In this document: piece by piece, positions 44,614-52,572 of the stretch
How positions within the stretch are numbered: position 1 is the first letter of the stretch
Layout of the letters: each line of letters starts with the position of its first letter
IMG/VR virus record: IMGVR_UViG_3300044680_000280
Coordinates: 310,001-374,000 of that record
Strand: one strand, 5' to 3'
Origin: a virus
DNA: 64,000 nucleotides
Program-made: the position numbers and the translations under genes
The notes under the pieces: model-generated
Seen by the model: the letters and a program-made list of their open reading frames with translations, nothing else
Told to the model about the DNA's origin: nothing
Database searches by the model: none

Positions 44614-45612
44614 ATGCCCACCAACAAGAAGAAGCGAATCCGTGCCCGCATGGCCAAAACGGGTGAGTCCTACGTGACCGCCAAACGCCACGTCGATCCG
44701 CCGCCGACCGAAGAGAAACCCCTCGTTGAGGAGCGGCCCGTTGCCCACTTCAGAGATGAAAAAACTGGGTTGTACTTGGATTCGTATCCGCCCGAAATCA
44801 CATATGACAACCTGAACGACAAAATGGCCCGAGCCCCAACCTATGCAACGATAGGTGAGGGTCACGCCCACTACATTTATCAGAAGCACAATGCCCCATT
44901 GAGAGTTCGCGAAGATGCCACAAGCTTCGTCGTCACTATGTACTATGACTTTGATGAGGCGGCAGCCATTCGAGATCTTTGCAATGTTGGTTGTAATGAA
45001 ATCCTCATCGTTCGGGACGAAATAGGATCTATCGGGGGAGCCACGGGAAGCCGCCCCATCATAGCATCTTGGCTCGGTTCGACCGTACAAAGTACAAGTG
45101 GTAAGTACTACGACTCCATCGGTGAACTGCAACAGGTTATCCTGTACTATAAGAGACTCAAGGGAAGCCTCCCCATCGTCGCGATCACGCATCCTAAAGA
45201 GCTGCGATGGGAATTCAAAGCTGGAAACCTGTCGTGGTTTATTAGAGTCTCGACTTTGGTGAAGCACGGCAACAAGGAATCGGTTCTCAGCTCCTACTTC
45301 AAGACGGATGAGGGACTGAAGGCTCTCACGTCCTTGTGGAACAAAGGCTTCGAGCCTGTTACGCCCTTCGTTGAGACTGTGCTTCGCACGAAGGCCCCTA
45401 CTCCCGAGGTTAACGAACAGGCGGTCGAAATCCTTGCAAAGTCCGAAGTAGCACGGCTACGGCGTGTTGAAGCTGCGGCTAGGACGTGTCTCGAACAACT
45501 TCGAACCCCGAGCTCCACGTACACCCTCAGGGAAACCTCACTTGAGTGCATACTCCTTCAGGCGTTCGACGTTCAGGTTCCCCTTCAGAATCAACCGCCA
45601 CCGACTTCTTGA
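44614..45612 (+). CDS. unknown protein with basic N-terminus (332 aa)
   Basis: MPTNKKKRIRARMAKTGESY then VTAKRHV resembles the basic RARMAxTGExYxxAxR segment found at the start of various phage/plasmid and actinobacterial proteins. A large alpha/beta domain (~75-250) and a C-terminal helical part follow. GGAGAACGACG precedes the ATG. The role is unknown; nucleic-acid contact is plausible from the start. Confidence 0.7.
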   Translation: MPTNKKKRIRARMAKTGESYVTAKRHVDPPPTEEKPLVEERPVAHFRDEKTGLYLDSYPPEITYDNLNDKMARAPTYATIGEGHAHYIYQKHNAPLRVREDATSFVVTMYYDFDEAAAIRDLCNVGCNEILIVRDEIGSIGGATGSRPIIASWLGSTVQSTSGKYYDSIGELQQVILYYKRLKGSLPIVAITHPKELRWEFKAGNLSWFIRVSTLVKHGNKESVLSSYFKTDEGLKALTSLWNKGFEPVTPFVETVLRTKAPTPEVNEQAVEILAKSEVARLRRVEAAARTCLEQLRTPSSTYTLRETSLECILLQAFDVQVPLQNQPPPTS

Positions 45613-45641
45613 ATTTTAGGCCTTTTGGTGTAAGGTAGAGG

Positions 45642-46298
45642 ATGACCGCGTACTTCGACAAGAAGGGCATCGACCTGGCGAACATGGAGAGGTCGCTGAA
45701 AAACGGCGTCCTCTCTCTGACAGCCTTCGGGACGCAGATCGACGAACTCGAGCAGGAACTCGTCTGGGATGTCACGATCGCAACAGAGTTCCCTGGGTTC
45801 CCGCCAGACCTAGCAACCGAGGTCAATGAGGCCATCCTCAAACGTGGCACGGTGACTCAACCCCTCAACGCCTCTCGCCCGTCGTTCGAGACAGTGGAAG
45901 ATCACGTGTACAACTTGTCGTCTCTTGTCGGAGACTTCCACTCAATCTTCCACAAAGTCTCACAGCGCAAGATTGTCGGGTTCTCCGACGATCCTCGGAG
46001 CCCGCTCCGAGTCCTCTACGCGAAGTCCGAGGAAAAACGGGAAATGATGGTCGAGAGGAAAAACAGGGACGCCAAAATCAAGGAGCTTTACGTCCAACGC
46101 CGCCCCTTGACTCGAAAGAAGCGCCTCAAGGGTCATTTGTCCGAAAAAGACGCTGCTGACCTCGCTCGAATTGAGAGAGAGATCAATGACCTACAGATGT
46201 TGGAGGCGGCGGCCCAACCTCCGTTCGCGAACGTTCTCATAGAGGCGCTGGAAGACTTGAACAAGACGATGGAGCTTCACTTTCGGGTCAAATCTTGA
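45642..46298 (+). CDS. coiled-coil protein (218 aa)
   Basis: Helical with a basic stretch (RRPLTRKKRLKGHLSEKDAA) and a coiled-coil end. GGTGTAAGGTAGAGGATG fixes the start. No family was recognised. Confidence 0.7.
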   Translation: MTAYFDKKGIDLANMERSLKNGVLSLTAFGTQIDELEQELVWDVTIATEFPGFPPDLATEVNEAILKRGTVTQPLNASRPSFETVEDHVYNLSSLVGDFHSIFHKVSQRKIVGFSDDPRSPLRVLYAKSEEKREMMVERKNRDAKIKELYVQRRPLTRKKRLKGHLSEKDAADLARIEREINDLQMLEAAAQPPFANVLIEALEDLNKTMELHFRVKS

Positions 46299-46328
46299 GT
46301 CGATTTTTTCTTGCATCCGGGTTCCGAT

Positions 46329-46524
46329 GGTGTATAACTTTGATGTGCGCCTGGAGCCGGGACACTGATGGCCCGACTCAGCCGCAGTTACGTGAGTAAG
46401 GAGAGCCCTCGAGCCTAGTCCAACAGGGGGTGTTGTGGGGTCGGGTTAGCTACCCGAATGATTCGGATTCCCCAGTCCGCACGGCCGCCGCCCTTGGATC
46501 CAGGACGGCGGCCGTTTCTTTTTG
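46329..46524 (+). ncRNA. terminator-bounded short transcript (RNA or 18-aa peptide)
   Basis: GGTGTATAACT at 46329-46339 starts it and a very strong terminator ends it. It contains the hairpin TCGGGT-TAGCT-ACCCGA (46441-46457). ATG 46342 sits at leaderless spacing and encodes MCAWSRDTDGPTQPQLRE, so the product may be a peptide, a small RNA, or both. Confidence 0.45.
46481..46524 (+). terminator. very strong rho-independent terminator
   Basis: ACGGCCGCCG 46481-46490 pairs with CGGCGGCCGT 46506-46515, followed by TTCTTTTT. Confidence 0.8.
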
Positions 46525-46559
46525 GTTCCTCTCACGTCTCTTCGGTGTAGCTACTCAGA

Positions 46560-47090
46560 ATGCCCTCAGAGATCAGCAAGAAGTACACGCCCAAAACCAC
46601 TCCGGAGAAACTGGGCTACCTCGTAGAGGAGTGTGGAGAAACCCTCGCGGCAGTGGGCAAAACTCTTCGGTGGGGGTTGGAGAGCTACAATCCCGAGCTC
46701 CCCGTCGCTGAGCGGGAAACAAACCGTGATTGGATCCTGCGGGAGATTCACGACCTCGAGCGGGCGATCACCCTCGTCCGAGAGGCCCTTACAAAAGTCC
46801 GGGTCACCTACGACCACAAGAGTGACGTCCTCTACGTGAAGAATACGGAGACGGACATCTACAGCAGTCAGGAGCTCCCGGACGACACCTTCGTCATTGT
46901 GAACCGAGACTACCACGGGAATCCCGTTGGTCTCCAAGTCCTCGAAGCGAGCAAGACGACCACGGCTTGGCACCTCTACGAGAAGGCTATTCCCAAATAC
47001 TTGTTTGTCGCGGTCTCCGATTGGATCAGTCGGCTCGGTACTCGAGCCGAACTCATCGGTCATTTAGTACAAGGAGAGGAAAAGTCATGA
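46560..47090 (+). CDS. MazG-like NTP pyrophosphatase domain fused to DUF2283
   Basis: Residues ~15-78 (EKLGYLVEECGETLAAVGKT ... NRDWILREIHDLERAI) follow the MazG-like helical pattern with the acidic EExxE-type and ExxDL motifs. Residues ~85-130 (RVTYDHKSDVLYVKNTE ... NRDYHGNPVGLQVLEAS) are DUF2283. The fusion is unusual. Leaderless start behind GGTGTAGCTACTCAGAATG. It may hydrolyse (deoxy)nucleotide triphosphates. Confidence 0.75.
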   Translation: MPSEISKKYTPKTTPEKLGYLVEECGETLAAVGKTLRWGLESYNPELPVAERETNRDWILREIHDLERAITLVREALTKVRVTYDHKSDVLYVKNTETDIYSSQELPDDTFVIVNRDYHGNPVGLQVLEASKTTTAWHLYEKAIPKYLFVAVSDWISRLGTRAELIGHLVQGEEKS

Positions 47091-48043
47091 ACATGGCCGA
47101 ACTAGAGTTACGGTTGCGCCGCCAATTTTCCATCGACGCTGGGGAAGCCCTTGTCGACTACATGAACGCCACCGTGGTGAGTAAACTTCAAGCGCTCAAT
47201 GTCATCTGTCGGCACAGCATCTGTCCGCCCGGGGCTTGCGGCCCCTGTTACGACGATAGAGAGTGGCAGGATGAAGTCGCACGAGCCTCTTACGGTAACT
47301 TCTGTCCCCAATGTGGGGCAAAAATGCCCGGTCAGCACGAACTGTCCTGCATGTATGTGTTACCGGCCGATGAGTGTGTTGACGCACTGGTCGATGAGGG
47401 CGTTAACGTGCCCACGCCACCTTCTTCCGAGTCTGAAGATTCGCGCGACCACCTCATCGACGATCTCAGTCGCCAACTCACCGAAATGACCGAACGTTAC
47501 TCGATGGCAATGGGGCCCGGTTCATCGTTTGCCGTCGTCAACCACTTTGAGCGGGCTAAAGAGCTCCTCGGCGCCGGTCAGGAATTCATCGACGAAGCCG
47601 TCGAACGGGTTCTCAAGGCTCGACAAGAACGGGAAGCTGCCCTCGAAGCCGAACTCGCTGAGGCAAAGAAGGACCGCGACACCCTACGAGACCGTGCGGT
47701 CGAAGCTCTACAGCAAAGGGATCGAGCCCGGGATGAAACGGACGCTATTCGAAAGGAGCTGAACGCCCTTAAAGACCAGGGACCATTTGTGCGTTCCGTC
47801 AAAAAATCGCCCAAATCTGACACGTACCGCGTCCCCCGAGCAAAGTGCATCACGTGTGATACGGAATTGAGTTTCCGCCAACACCTTCCCGCCGTACCCG
47901 AGTCTCCTGAAGACCCACCCGGGCCGGCTTTCAATGTTTTCGTTCACACCGACCCCTGTTCGCAAGGATGGGTGTGTCCAGCCGGGGGAAAGATCATCGG
48001 GGCGAATGGATTGGTGCGTTTAAACGAAGCGCCGATGCCCTAG
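47087..48043 (+). CDS. zinc and coiled-coil protein (318 aa)
   Basis: Cys-rich N-terminal third (C...CPPGACGPC, CPQCGAK), a long coiled coil at ~185-255 (ALEAELAEAKKDRDTLRDRA) and a C-terminal zinc part (CITC...C...C). ATGA overlap couples it to the MazG-DUF2283 gene, suggesting joint action. Confidence 0.7.
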   Translation: MNMAELELRLRRQFSIDAGEALVDYMNATVVSKLQALNVICRHSICPPGACGPCYDDREWQDEVARASYGNFCPQCGAKMPGQHELSCMYVLPADECVDALVDEGVNVPTPPSSESEDSRDHLIDDLSRQLTEMTERYSMAMGPGSSFAVVNHFERAKELLGAGQEFIDEAVERVLKARQEREAALEAELAEAKKDRDTLRDRAVEALQQRDRARDETDAIRKELNALKDQGPFVRSVKKSPKSDTYRVPRAKCITCDTELSFRQHLPAVPESPEDPPGPAFNVFVHTDPCSQGWVCPAGGKIIGANGLVRLNEAPMP

Positions 48044-48297
48044 CCGTTCCATGTTGTCCGCTTTAGCCATTGCTCGCGCTGCCAATCGGGACCCGTGGTG
48101 ACGGTAGCTTGGCGATCCCGTAGAGTCTTCTCCCCAAGAGCGGCGACCTCGAGCTTGTCCGCAATGCGATCTAGCTCGATGGCGGCCTGCCTAGGATTGA
48201 ACCCTAAGGGCTTGGTCAAAAGGCGGTGTCTCAGGCTGTCAAGTTCCCGAAGAACCGTGTTCACGTCCGTCACTTTGAAATTCTGCTGAAAAGGCAT
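48040..48297 (-). CDS. hypothetical helical protein (85 aa)
   Basis: Starts MPFQQNFKVTDVNTVLRELD; helical. No clear promoter box on this strand; the start is chosen by protein-like composition. It overlaps the convergent gene by four bases. Confidence 0.6.
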   Translation of the reverse strand: MPFQQNFKVTDVNTVLRELDSLRHRLLTKPLGFNPRQAAIELDRIADKLEVAALGEKTLRDRQATVTTGPDWQREQWLKRTTWNG

Positions 48298-48333
48298 AGC
48301 GCGACCCTCATTCGTCCGGTGTACTACTGTAGG

Positions 48334-48549
48334 ATGAGAGTTCTCTGGTGCTCGTGCCAATGGCAGGTACAACTTTTCAGTAGGGTGTGGACAATTCGTA
48401 GCCCTCTCTGTCAGGCTCACGGGTGGAAGTCCCTTCACCGCTGGCACCGACTGGGGCCCAAGAAGCGGTCTGTCCTGGCTCCAAAGAGCATCCTTCGGAG
48501 CCTCGGAACGGAGCGTCTCAAAAAGGCATTGGATCCGACGAAGCCCTGA
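48334..48549 (+). CDS. basic Trp/Cys microprotein (71 aa)
   Basis: MRVLWCSCQWQVQLFSRVWT opens a basic protein with C-x-C and a later C...H. GGTGTACTACTGTAGGATG supports the start. It overlaps the convergent gene by 32 bases. Confidence 0.6.
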   Translation: MRVLWCSCQWQVQLFSRVWTIRSPLCQAHGWKSLHRWHRLGPKKRSVLAPKSILRSLGTERLKKALDPTKP

Positions 48550-49030
48550 CCCGGAGGCGAACCTCGTTTGCCTCTTTCAGCGAAAAAAGCCTCAGATCGG
48601 TGATGTTCTGTGGGCGTTCGGTCGCCAAACGCGACACGAACGCCCGTACCGCCATCCCGATCTTTTTGTCCTGCTCCTCGAGTGACGGATCCAAGTGCAC
48701 CCACGGGCCGTCGAACAGGTAAACATGCCCAAAGATTTTGGGCGGCTCATCCGAATTCCACGCACGGTACTCGACGAAAGCGTCCGGCTCCTTACCGCGG
48801 CAATACTCCTCTTGGGCTTCCGTCAGAATCCGTTCGGTCTCCTCCTCGGTGTCCATGTAGTTACGCCAAGCGCCCGTGAGGATCGACTGGATCTCTCCGT
48901 CAACGTAACGGACGAGTTGGTCTCGGTTGGGTCCGTTCCACTGTCGTCCGCCGTTAGCCACGTTGCCGATCCCAGCGGCGAGGTAGTTCGTGATGGCGAC
49001 AACGATCTGGTCGATTTTTTTGGGTTCCAT
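48518..49030 (-). CDS. hypothetical protein (170 aa)
   Basis: Helical N-terminal half (IDQIVVAITNYLAAGIGNVA), then a mixed domain with FGHVYLFDGPWVHLDPSLEE. ATG 49030 is fixed by GGTGTACTATGGTCAAATG. No family was recognised. Confidence 0.7.
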   Translation of the reverse strand: MEPKKIDQIVVAITNYLAAGIGNVANGGRQWNGPNRDQLVRYVDGEIQSILTGAWRNYMDTEEETERILTEAQEEYCRGKEPDAFVEYRAWNSDEPPKIFGHVYLFDGPWVHLDPSLEEQDKKIGMAVRAFVSRLATERPQNITDLRLFSLKEANEVRLRVRASSDPMPF

Positions 49031-49040
49031 TTGACCATAG

Positions 49041-49063
49041 TACACCGGTCGTGAGTGGTGTAA
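49041..49063. promoter_or_regulatory. divergent GGTGTA promoter pair
   Basis: TACACC 49041-49046 and GGTGTAA 49057-49063, the closest pair in the window. Confidence 0.7.
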
Positions 49064-49074
49064 TCCTAGAAGGT

Positions 49075-49392
49075 ATGGCTTACGATGCGGACACCGTCAC
49101 GGCTCAGGTGGCTCCTCAGTTGGACCGTCTGTTCGCCCCCTGGCGGGTAGGTCGACCCGATGGGTGGATTCCCGACCCACGAACGAAGGAACTCGTCTGC
49201 ATCGGTCTGTGGCTCCGTGAGGAACTCACCCGTCTAGGACTATCCGATACGGACCGTAAGACGCAGGAAGGCTACTATCATCGGCACAGCCGTAGCGACG
49301 AGAACCTTTACGAGCTTGCTGCCAAGGTTCTCAATGATGCGGTCGCTGGGGATATTCCTCAGAATCGCAAACCTCATCGACGGTGGGGCTGA
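49075..49392 (+). CDS. hypothetical protein (105 aa)
   Basis: Helical; LFAPWRVGRPDGWIPDPRTK and LVCIGLWLREELTRLGLSDT are its distinct segments. Leaderless start behind GGTGTAATCCTAGAAGGTATG. Confidence 0.7.
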   Translation: MAYDADTVTAQVAPQLDRLFAPWRVGRPDGWIPDPRTKELVCIGLWLREELTRLGLSDTDRKTQEGYYHRHSRSDENLYELAAKVLNDAVAGDIPQNRKPHRRWG

Positions 49393-49394
49393 CC

Positions 49395-49607
49395 TCAGTC
49401 CTTGTCGTTGATGCGATAGAGGTTGATGTAGACGTTGTCCTTCCACGAGATCACGGCGCAAGGATCGAGTTGAATCGAGATTCCTTGCTCGTCTTCCCAA
49501 GCCGCACCGATTCGGTGAAAACGTTTCGCTTCTTTATCCCCTTTGTCTCCCGTCGGCTTGACCTTTACGGTCATGATGTAGTCCGGTTTTCTCGACGCGT
49601 TTGCCAT
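49395..49607 (-). CDS. hypothetical small barrel-like protein (70 aa)
   Basis: Basic, beta-rich (YIMTVKVKPTGDKGDKEAKR; ISWKDNVYINLYRI), a layout seen in small phage proteins. Exact leaderless type 2 start. Confidence 0.7.
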   Translation of the reverse strand: MANASRKPDYIMTVKVKPTGDKGDKEAKRFHRIGAAWEDEQGISIQLDPCAVISWKDNVYINLYRINDKD

Positions 49608-49613
49608 GAGTCG

Positions 49614-49642
49614 AATACAACGCAGGTAGTCGAAAGGTTCAA
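49614..49642 (-). promoter_or_regulatory. type 2 promoter, leaderless
   Basis: Minus strand TTGAAC - 17 bp - TGTATT, six bases, ATG 49607. The region 49643-49788 holds a palindromic repeat and a possible 23-codon minus-strand ORF, nothing firmer. Confidence 0.75.
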
Positions 49643-49705
49643 GAGTACGTGGCTAGGAGATTTTGCACAGGAGCTTGTTGGCTCCGTACAAGCCAGAGTA
49701 GGTCT

Positions 49706-49726
49706 GTCTCGGCGTACCGAGCATTC
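49706..49726 (-). repeat. 21-bp imperfect palindrome, copy 2
   Basis: Minus strand GAATGCTCGGTACGCCGAGAC; one base differs from 41654-41674. It lies just beyond an HTH gene and could be an operator. Confidence 0.6.
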
Positions 49727-49788
49727 GTTTGAAGTGTAAGGTCGATGCTTACACGAGCACTTCCCCGCCACACCCCGCGCAACGTTTG

Positions 49789-50094
49789 TCAGGCATCCGG
49801 ATTAGATACCTCAGACTTGAGTTTCGTCAAGAGTCGCTCGATTCCGAGGGCGATGTTGTCGTAAATGGGGCGCCTCATCGCTGGGTGCGGGGCGGTCCGA
49901 CCGTTTTTCCAACGTTCGAAACTCGACACGCTCAAACCGAACCGTACTCTGAGGACCTTCTCCTCGTCAAATACCCTCAGTTCTACCATCCGGTTGATAA
50001 GTTCTCGAAAAGTATCAGAGCTGTGCGTGGGGGCCGCCTTCAGATCCTCCATGAGTTTCGTGAGTTCTGCGATACGGTTGGACACGGTAAACAT
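49789..50094 (-). CDS. helix-turn-helix protein (101 aa)
   Basis: EEKVLRVRFGLSVSSFERWK is the helix-turn-helix; NGRTAPHPAMRRPI matches the signature of the proteins at 18987-19280 and 5713-5973. ATG 50094 follows GGTGTAGTAGAATG. Divergent from pyrF, which it may regulate. Confidence 0.75.
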   Translation of the reverse strand: MFTVSNRIAELTKLMEDLKAAPTHSSDTFRELINRMVELRVFDEEKVLRVRFGLSVSSFERWKNGRTAPHPAMRRPIYDNIALGIERLLTKLKSEVSNPDA

Positions 50095-50099
50095 TCTAC

Positions 50100-50141
50100 T
50101 ACACCAAGATTCTCGATGAGTCAAGACCTCAGCCGGTGTAA
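50100..50141. promoter_or_regulatory. divergent promoters of HTH gene and pyrF
   Basis: TACACC 50100-50105 and GGTGTAA 50135-50141. Confidence 0.7.
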
Positions 50142-50151
50142 CCTGGGAACT

Positions 50152-50886
50152 ATGGGCAACCCGCAAGACCGCATCATTTTCGCTTTGGACCTTCCCACCT
50201 ACAAGGAAGCCGCCGGTTACGTTTCCGCTCTGCGGGAACACGTCGGCTGCTTCAAGGTGGGGCTCGAGCTTTTTATGGTTGATGGCCCTTTAATGGTTCA
50301 CCATATTCAACACGTACACAAAAGGTCGGTCATGCTCGACCTGAAGTTTCACGATATCCCTGAAACCGTTGCGCGAGCCCTCGTCCAGGCGGGGGATATG
50401 GGCGTGCGGTTCGCCACGATTCACGTGCAGCAAAGAGCAACGATGAAGAAGGCTGTCACGGTGGCAAAGCAGTACGGCATCCAACTCCTCGCCGTGACAG
50501 TTCTGACGTCGATGACGGACGATGACCTTTTCGACCTGGATATGTCGCCGCCGTTCCTTGGTTTTTTCCCCGGTGGAGTATCGAACCGTGTCGAACGTCT
50601 GGCAAAGCTTGCCTGGTCGGAGGGTGTCACGGGCTTCGTTTGCTCTCCCATGGAGGTGAAGCGGCTCCGTAACAGTTTGCCCAATGCTGTCCTCGTGACC
50701 CCAGGAGTGCGTCCCGCGGGTAGTGATGTCGGAGACCAAAAACGAATCGGGACGCCGTCTCAAGCTATTTCTGACGGAGCAAACTACATCGTCGTAGGTC
50801 GTCCGATTCGAGATGCCGCCGATCCTGTCGCCGCCGCGGCTCTGATCGCAAAAGAGATCGACTTCGACTTGGTGGACTCCCCTTGA
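50152..50886 (+). CDS. pyrF: orotidine 5'-phosphate decarboxylase
   Basis: Converts OMP to UMP plus CO2, the last step of de novo UMP synthesis. Visible motifs: FALD at 10-13, KVGLELF from Lys36, the catalytic DLKFHDIP (Asp63, Lys65, Asp68), VTPGVRP and the phosphate-binding VVGRPI. The 244-residue length is normal. ATG 50152 lies 11 bases after the GGTGTA box; a frame from 49729 is an open upstream extension and is rejected. With the pyrE gene at 60552-61163 the window encodes orotate to UMP completely. Confidence 0.95.
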   Translation: MGNPQDRIIFALDLPTYKEAAGYVSALREHVGCFKVGLELFMVDGPLMVHHIQHVHKRSVMLDLKFHDIPETVARALVQAGDMGVRFATIHVQQRATMKKAVTVAKQYGIQLLAVTVLTSMTDDDLFDLDMSPPFLGFFPGGVSNRVERLAKLAWSEGVTGFVCSPMEVKRLRNSLPNAVLVTPGVRPAGSDVGDQKRIGTPSQAISDGANYIVVGRPIRDAADPVAAAALIAKEIDFDLVDSP

Positions 50887-50910
50887 CGTGTTCCCCGGAC
50901 GGGGTAGGAT
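50883..50910 (+). promoter_or_regulatory. sigma70-like promoter
   Basis: TTGACG - 16 bp - TAGGAT, overlapping the pyrF stop and 10 bases before ATG 50921. Confidence 0.55.
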
Positions 50911-50920
50911 TCGAGCCACC

Positions 50921-51031
50921 ATGAAACAAGAAAGCTCCGAAACCGTTCTAAACATCGTCATTACGACCGCCCTTCTCGCCCTCGGGGTGGCGTTCATCAT
51001 CGGTTCTTACCAAGGGTGGCTCACGCAGTAA
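50921..51031 (+). CDS. tiny membrane protein (36 aa)
   Basis: MKQESSETVLNIVITTALLA then LGVAFIIGSYQGWLTQ: one membrane span after a short polar start. Confidence 0.65.
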   Translation: MKQESSETVLNIVITTALLALGVAFIIGSYQGWLTQ

Positions 51032-51033
51032 GG

Positions 51034-51062
51034 TTGAACCGACCGCCCTTCCGTGTTGTACT
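51034..51062 (+). promoter_or_regulatory. type 2 promoter with leader
   Basis: TTGAAC - 17 bp - TGTACT; leader with AAAGGACGAG before GTG 51085. Confidence 0.7.
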
Positions 51063-51084
51063 CCCGTTAAAGGACGAGCGAACC

Positions 51085-51429
51085 GTGGCGAACAAGATCA
51101 AATGGGCGTGCCCCAGGTGCGGCGCTCCGGCAAACGAACACGGTAAGGGTGGTCACGACACATGCCACTCTCATAAGCGCGGTGCGGATCCCAACAACGC
51201 ATGCATGGGGTTCATCTGCGATTGCGACTGGGAGACCGGACCTGAGCACGGAGAATCCTACCAGGATCCGTGCGAGGAAGCTTACTGCTACCATTGCGGA
51301 TGGGGTGGCACGTTTCCCGAGAAGCCGAAGGGTCTCCAGTCGTGGGAAAAGAAAGCCCTTGATGCAGGGTGGACGATGCCCGAAGCTCGTATGGCAGAAC
51401 TCGGGCTCGCCACGGAAAAGAAGAAGTAA
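51085..51429 (+). CDS. multi-zinc protein (114 aa), GTG start
   Basis: CPRC...C-x-H, CDC, and CYHCGWGG give at least two zinc sites. AAAGGA supports the GTG at 51085. Confidence 0.7.
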   Translation: MANKIKWACPRCGAPANEHGKGGHDTCHSHKRGADPNNACMGFICDCDWETGPEHGESYQDPCEEAYCYHCGWGGTFPEKPKGLQSWEKKALDAGWTMPEARMAELGLATEKKK

Positions 51430-51433
51430 CCCC

Positions 51434-51721
51434 ATGTCCGTCTTTGTCACGAAAGGCATGCGAATTCGAGCCAAGTGGTTCGAGGCTCGCCTGGAGTCCC
51501 TCTCTGGAGGAGTGCCCAAGGTCGGAGCCGTCGAAAAGGTGGTGACGGGCGTCGTCCGTCACGTTCGTGGAGATCATCCGACGGATCCGAAGACGGTTCG
51601 GGTCTACGTGGAGTCGGAGGACGGACTTGGCGTTCCGTGTGGCCGCTGTCAGGTTCGCGAGATGGAGATTCACCCAGAACACATCGTCGAGGTACTCAAT
51701 TCCCGGACTGTCGTCGGCTAA
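51434..51721 (+). CDS. hypothetical beta-rich protein (95 aa)
   Basis: Strand-rich (MRIRAKWFEARLESLSGG; VVTGVVRHVRGDHPTDPKTV) with C-x2-C (CGRC), like a small SH3-type barrel. Four bases after the zinc gene. Confidence 0.7.
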   Translation: MSVFVTKGMRIRAKWFEARLESLSGGVPKVGAVEKVVTGVVRHVRGDHPTDPKTVRVYVESEDGLGVPCGRCQVREMEIHPEHIVEVLNSRTVVG

Positions 51722-51782
51722 GTACCCGCCAAACGAACGCGGCGCCGAGGATCGCTCCGATGATTGTCGCTGCTTTGATCAT
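51696..51782 (-). CDS. tiny membrane protein (28 aa)
   Basis: MIKAATIIGAILGAAFVWRV then LSRRQSGN: a single span with a basic end. ATGA overlap with the zinc-ribbon gene upstream. Confidence 0.65.
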   Translation of the reverse strand: MIKAATIIGAILGAAFVWRVLSRRQSGN

Positions 51783-52288
51783 GGTCCTACCACCTTCGTC
51801 CCGCACCAGTAGCAGTTCTTTCCGATGTCGTTTTTCCGTTGACAGCTAGAGTTCGGACAAAGAGCCTCCTTCGGGGCTCCTGTCGTTGCTGTCGAGTCGC
51901 CAGCCTGAACGGTGAGTTGCCACCAATTGTAGAAGTCGAATCGTTCGATCTGCGTTGTGCCGACGGGCTCTACTTCAATGGTCGGTTCCCCCAGCCGATT
52001 ACCTAAGGTCACTAAGTGCCTACGAAAGGTGAACTTCTGACCTTGTGACCAAATCCTTGACCCCGTGCTCACTACGATGGTGTCCCCATCCTTGATGGGT
52101 GTGAGGTCCTTCTCGTGAAAGGTGTGCATGGACGTGTTCGTTGGATCCACACTGAACCGTATAGACCATAGTCCCGACGGGGGAGTACCTCCGATCTGGT
52201 CGTACACGACTCCAAGCCAGGACGAGGTTGGTACCCGGACGGGATCCCCTATTTTGGGGACGTAAGAAGCAGCGGCTACGGGATACAT
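51779..52288 (-). CDS. barrel-domain protein with CPNxSCQR zinc ribbon (169 aa)
   Basis: KOW/SH3-like segments (GDPVRVPTSSWLGVVYDQIG; LTPIKDGDTIVVSTGSRI) fill the first ~140 residues. The C-terminus LCPNSSCQRKNDIGKNCYW then CGTKVVGP is the ribbon shared with 33236-33565 and 57791-58255. ATG 52288 is preferred to TTG 52312. Confidence 0.75.
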   Translation of the reverse strand: MYPVAAASYVPKIGDPVRVPTSSWLGVVYDQIGGTPPSGLWSIRFSVDPTNTSMHTFHEKDLTPIKDGDTIVVSTGSRIWSQGQKFTFRRHLVTLGNRLGEPTIEVEPVGTTQIERFDFYNWWQLTVQAGDSTATTGAPKEALCPNSSCQRKNDIGKNCYWCGTKVVGP

Positions 52289-52313
52289 CCCGCCAAACGG
52301 GTACCCGAACAAC

Positions 52314-52562
52314 TCAGCCCTCTTTGGTCTTCAGTTTCGAAGCGTTGTCGTCGAGGAAGCCGCGAATCTCGTCGGCCATGTCGAGCACCTTCTCCCACTG
52401 CTCCTTGTAGAGCGTGACGGGGAAGCGCCCGAGGCCGTAGAGCGAGACGCCGCCCTTCTCGGAAACCTTGAGGCTGATTGCTCGCTTCGGTTGAGCCTTG
52501 AGCTTCTCGTTCTCAGCTCGGAGTCGATTGAGTTCGGCTTGGACTTCGGGATCGAGGGTCAT
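52314..52562 (-). CDS. conserved phage-type small protein (82 aa)
   Basis: N-terminal coiled coil (EVQAELNRLRAENEKLK), then LKVSEKGGVSLYGLGRFPVT and LYKEQWEKVLD, a pattern I recall from conserved phage proteins of unknown role. GGTGTAATAAAAAGGCATG fixes the start. Confidence 0.7.
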   Translation of the reverse strand: MTLDPEVQAELNRLRAENEKLKAQPKRAISLKVSEKGGVSLYGLGRFPVTLYKEQWEKVLDMADEIRGFLDDNASKLKTKEG

Positions 52563-52572
52563 GCCTTTTTAT

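Noticed and set aside
50290-51000. 236-aa minus-strand ORF
   Set aside because: Antisense shadow of pyrF, whose catalytic motifs are intact.
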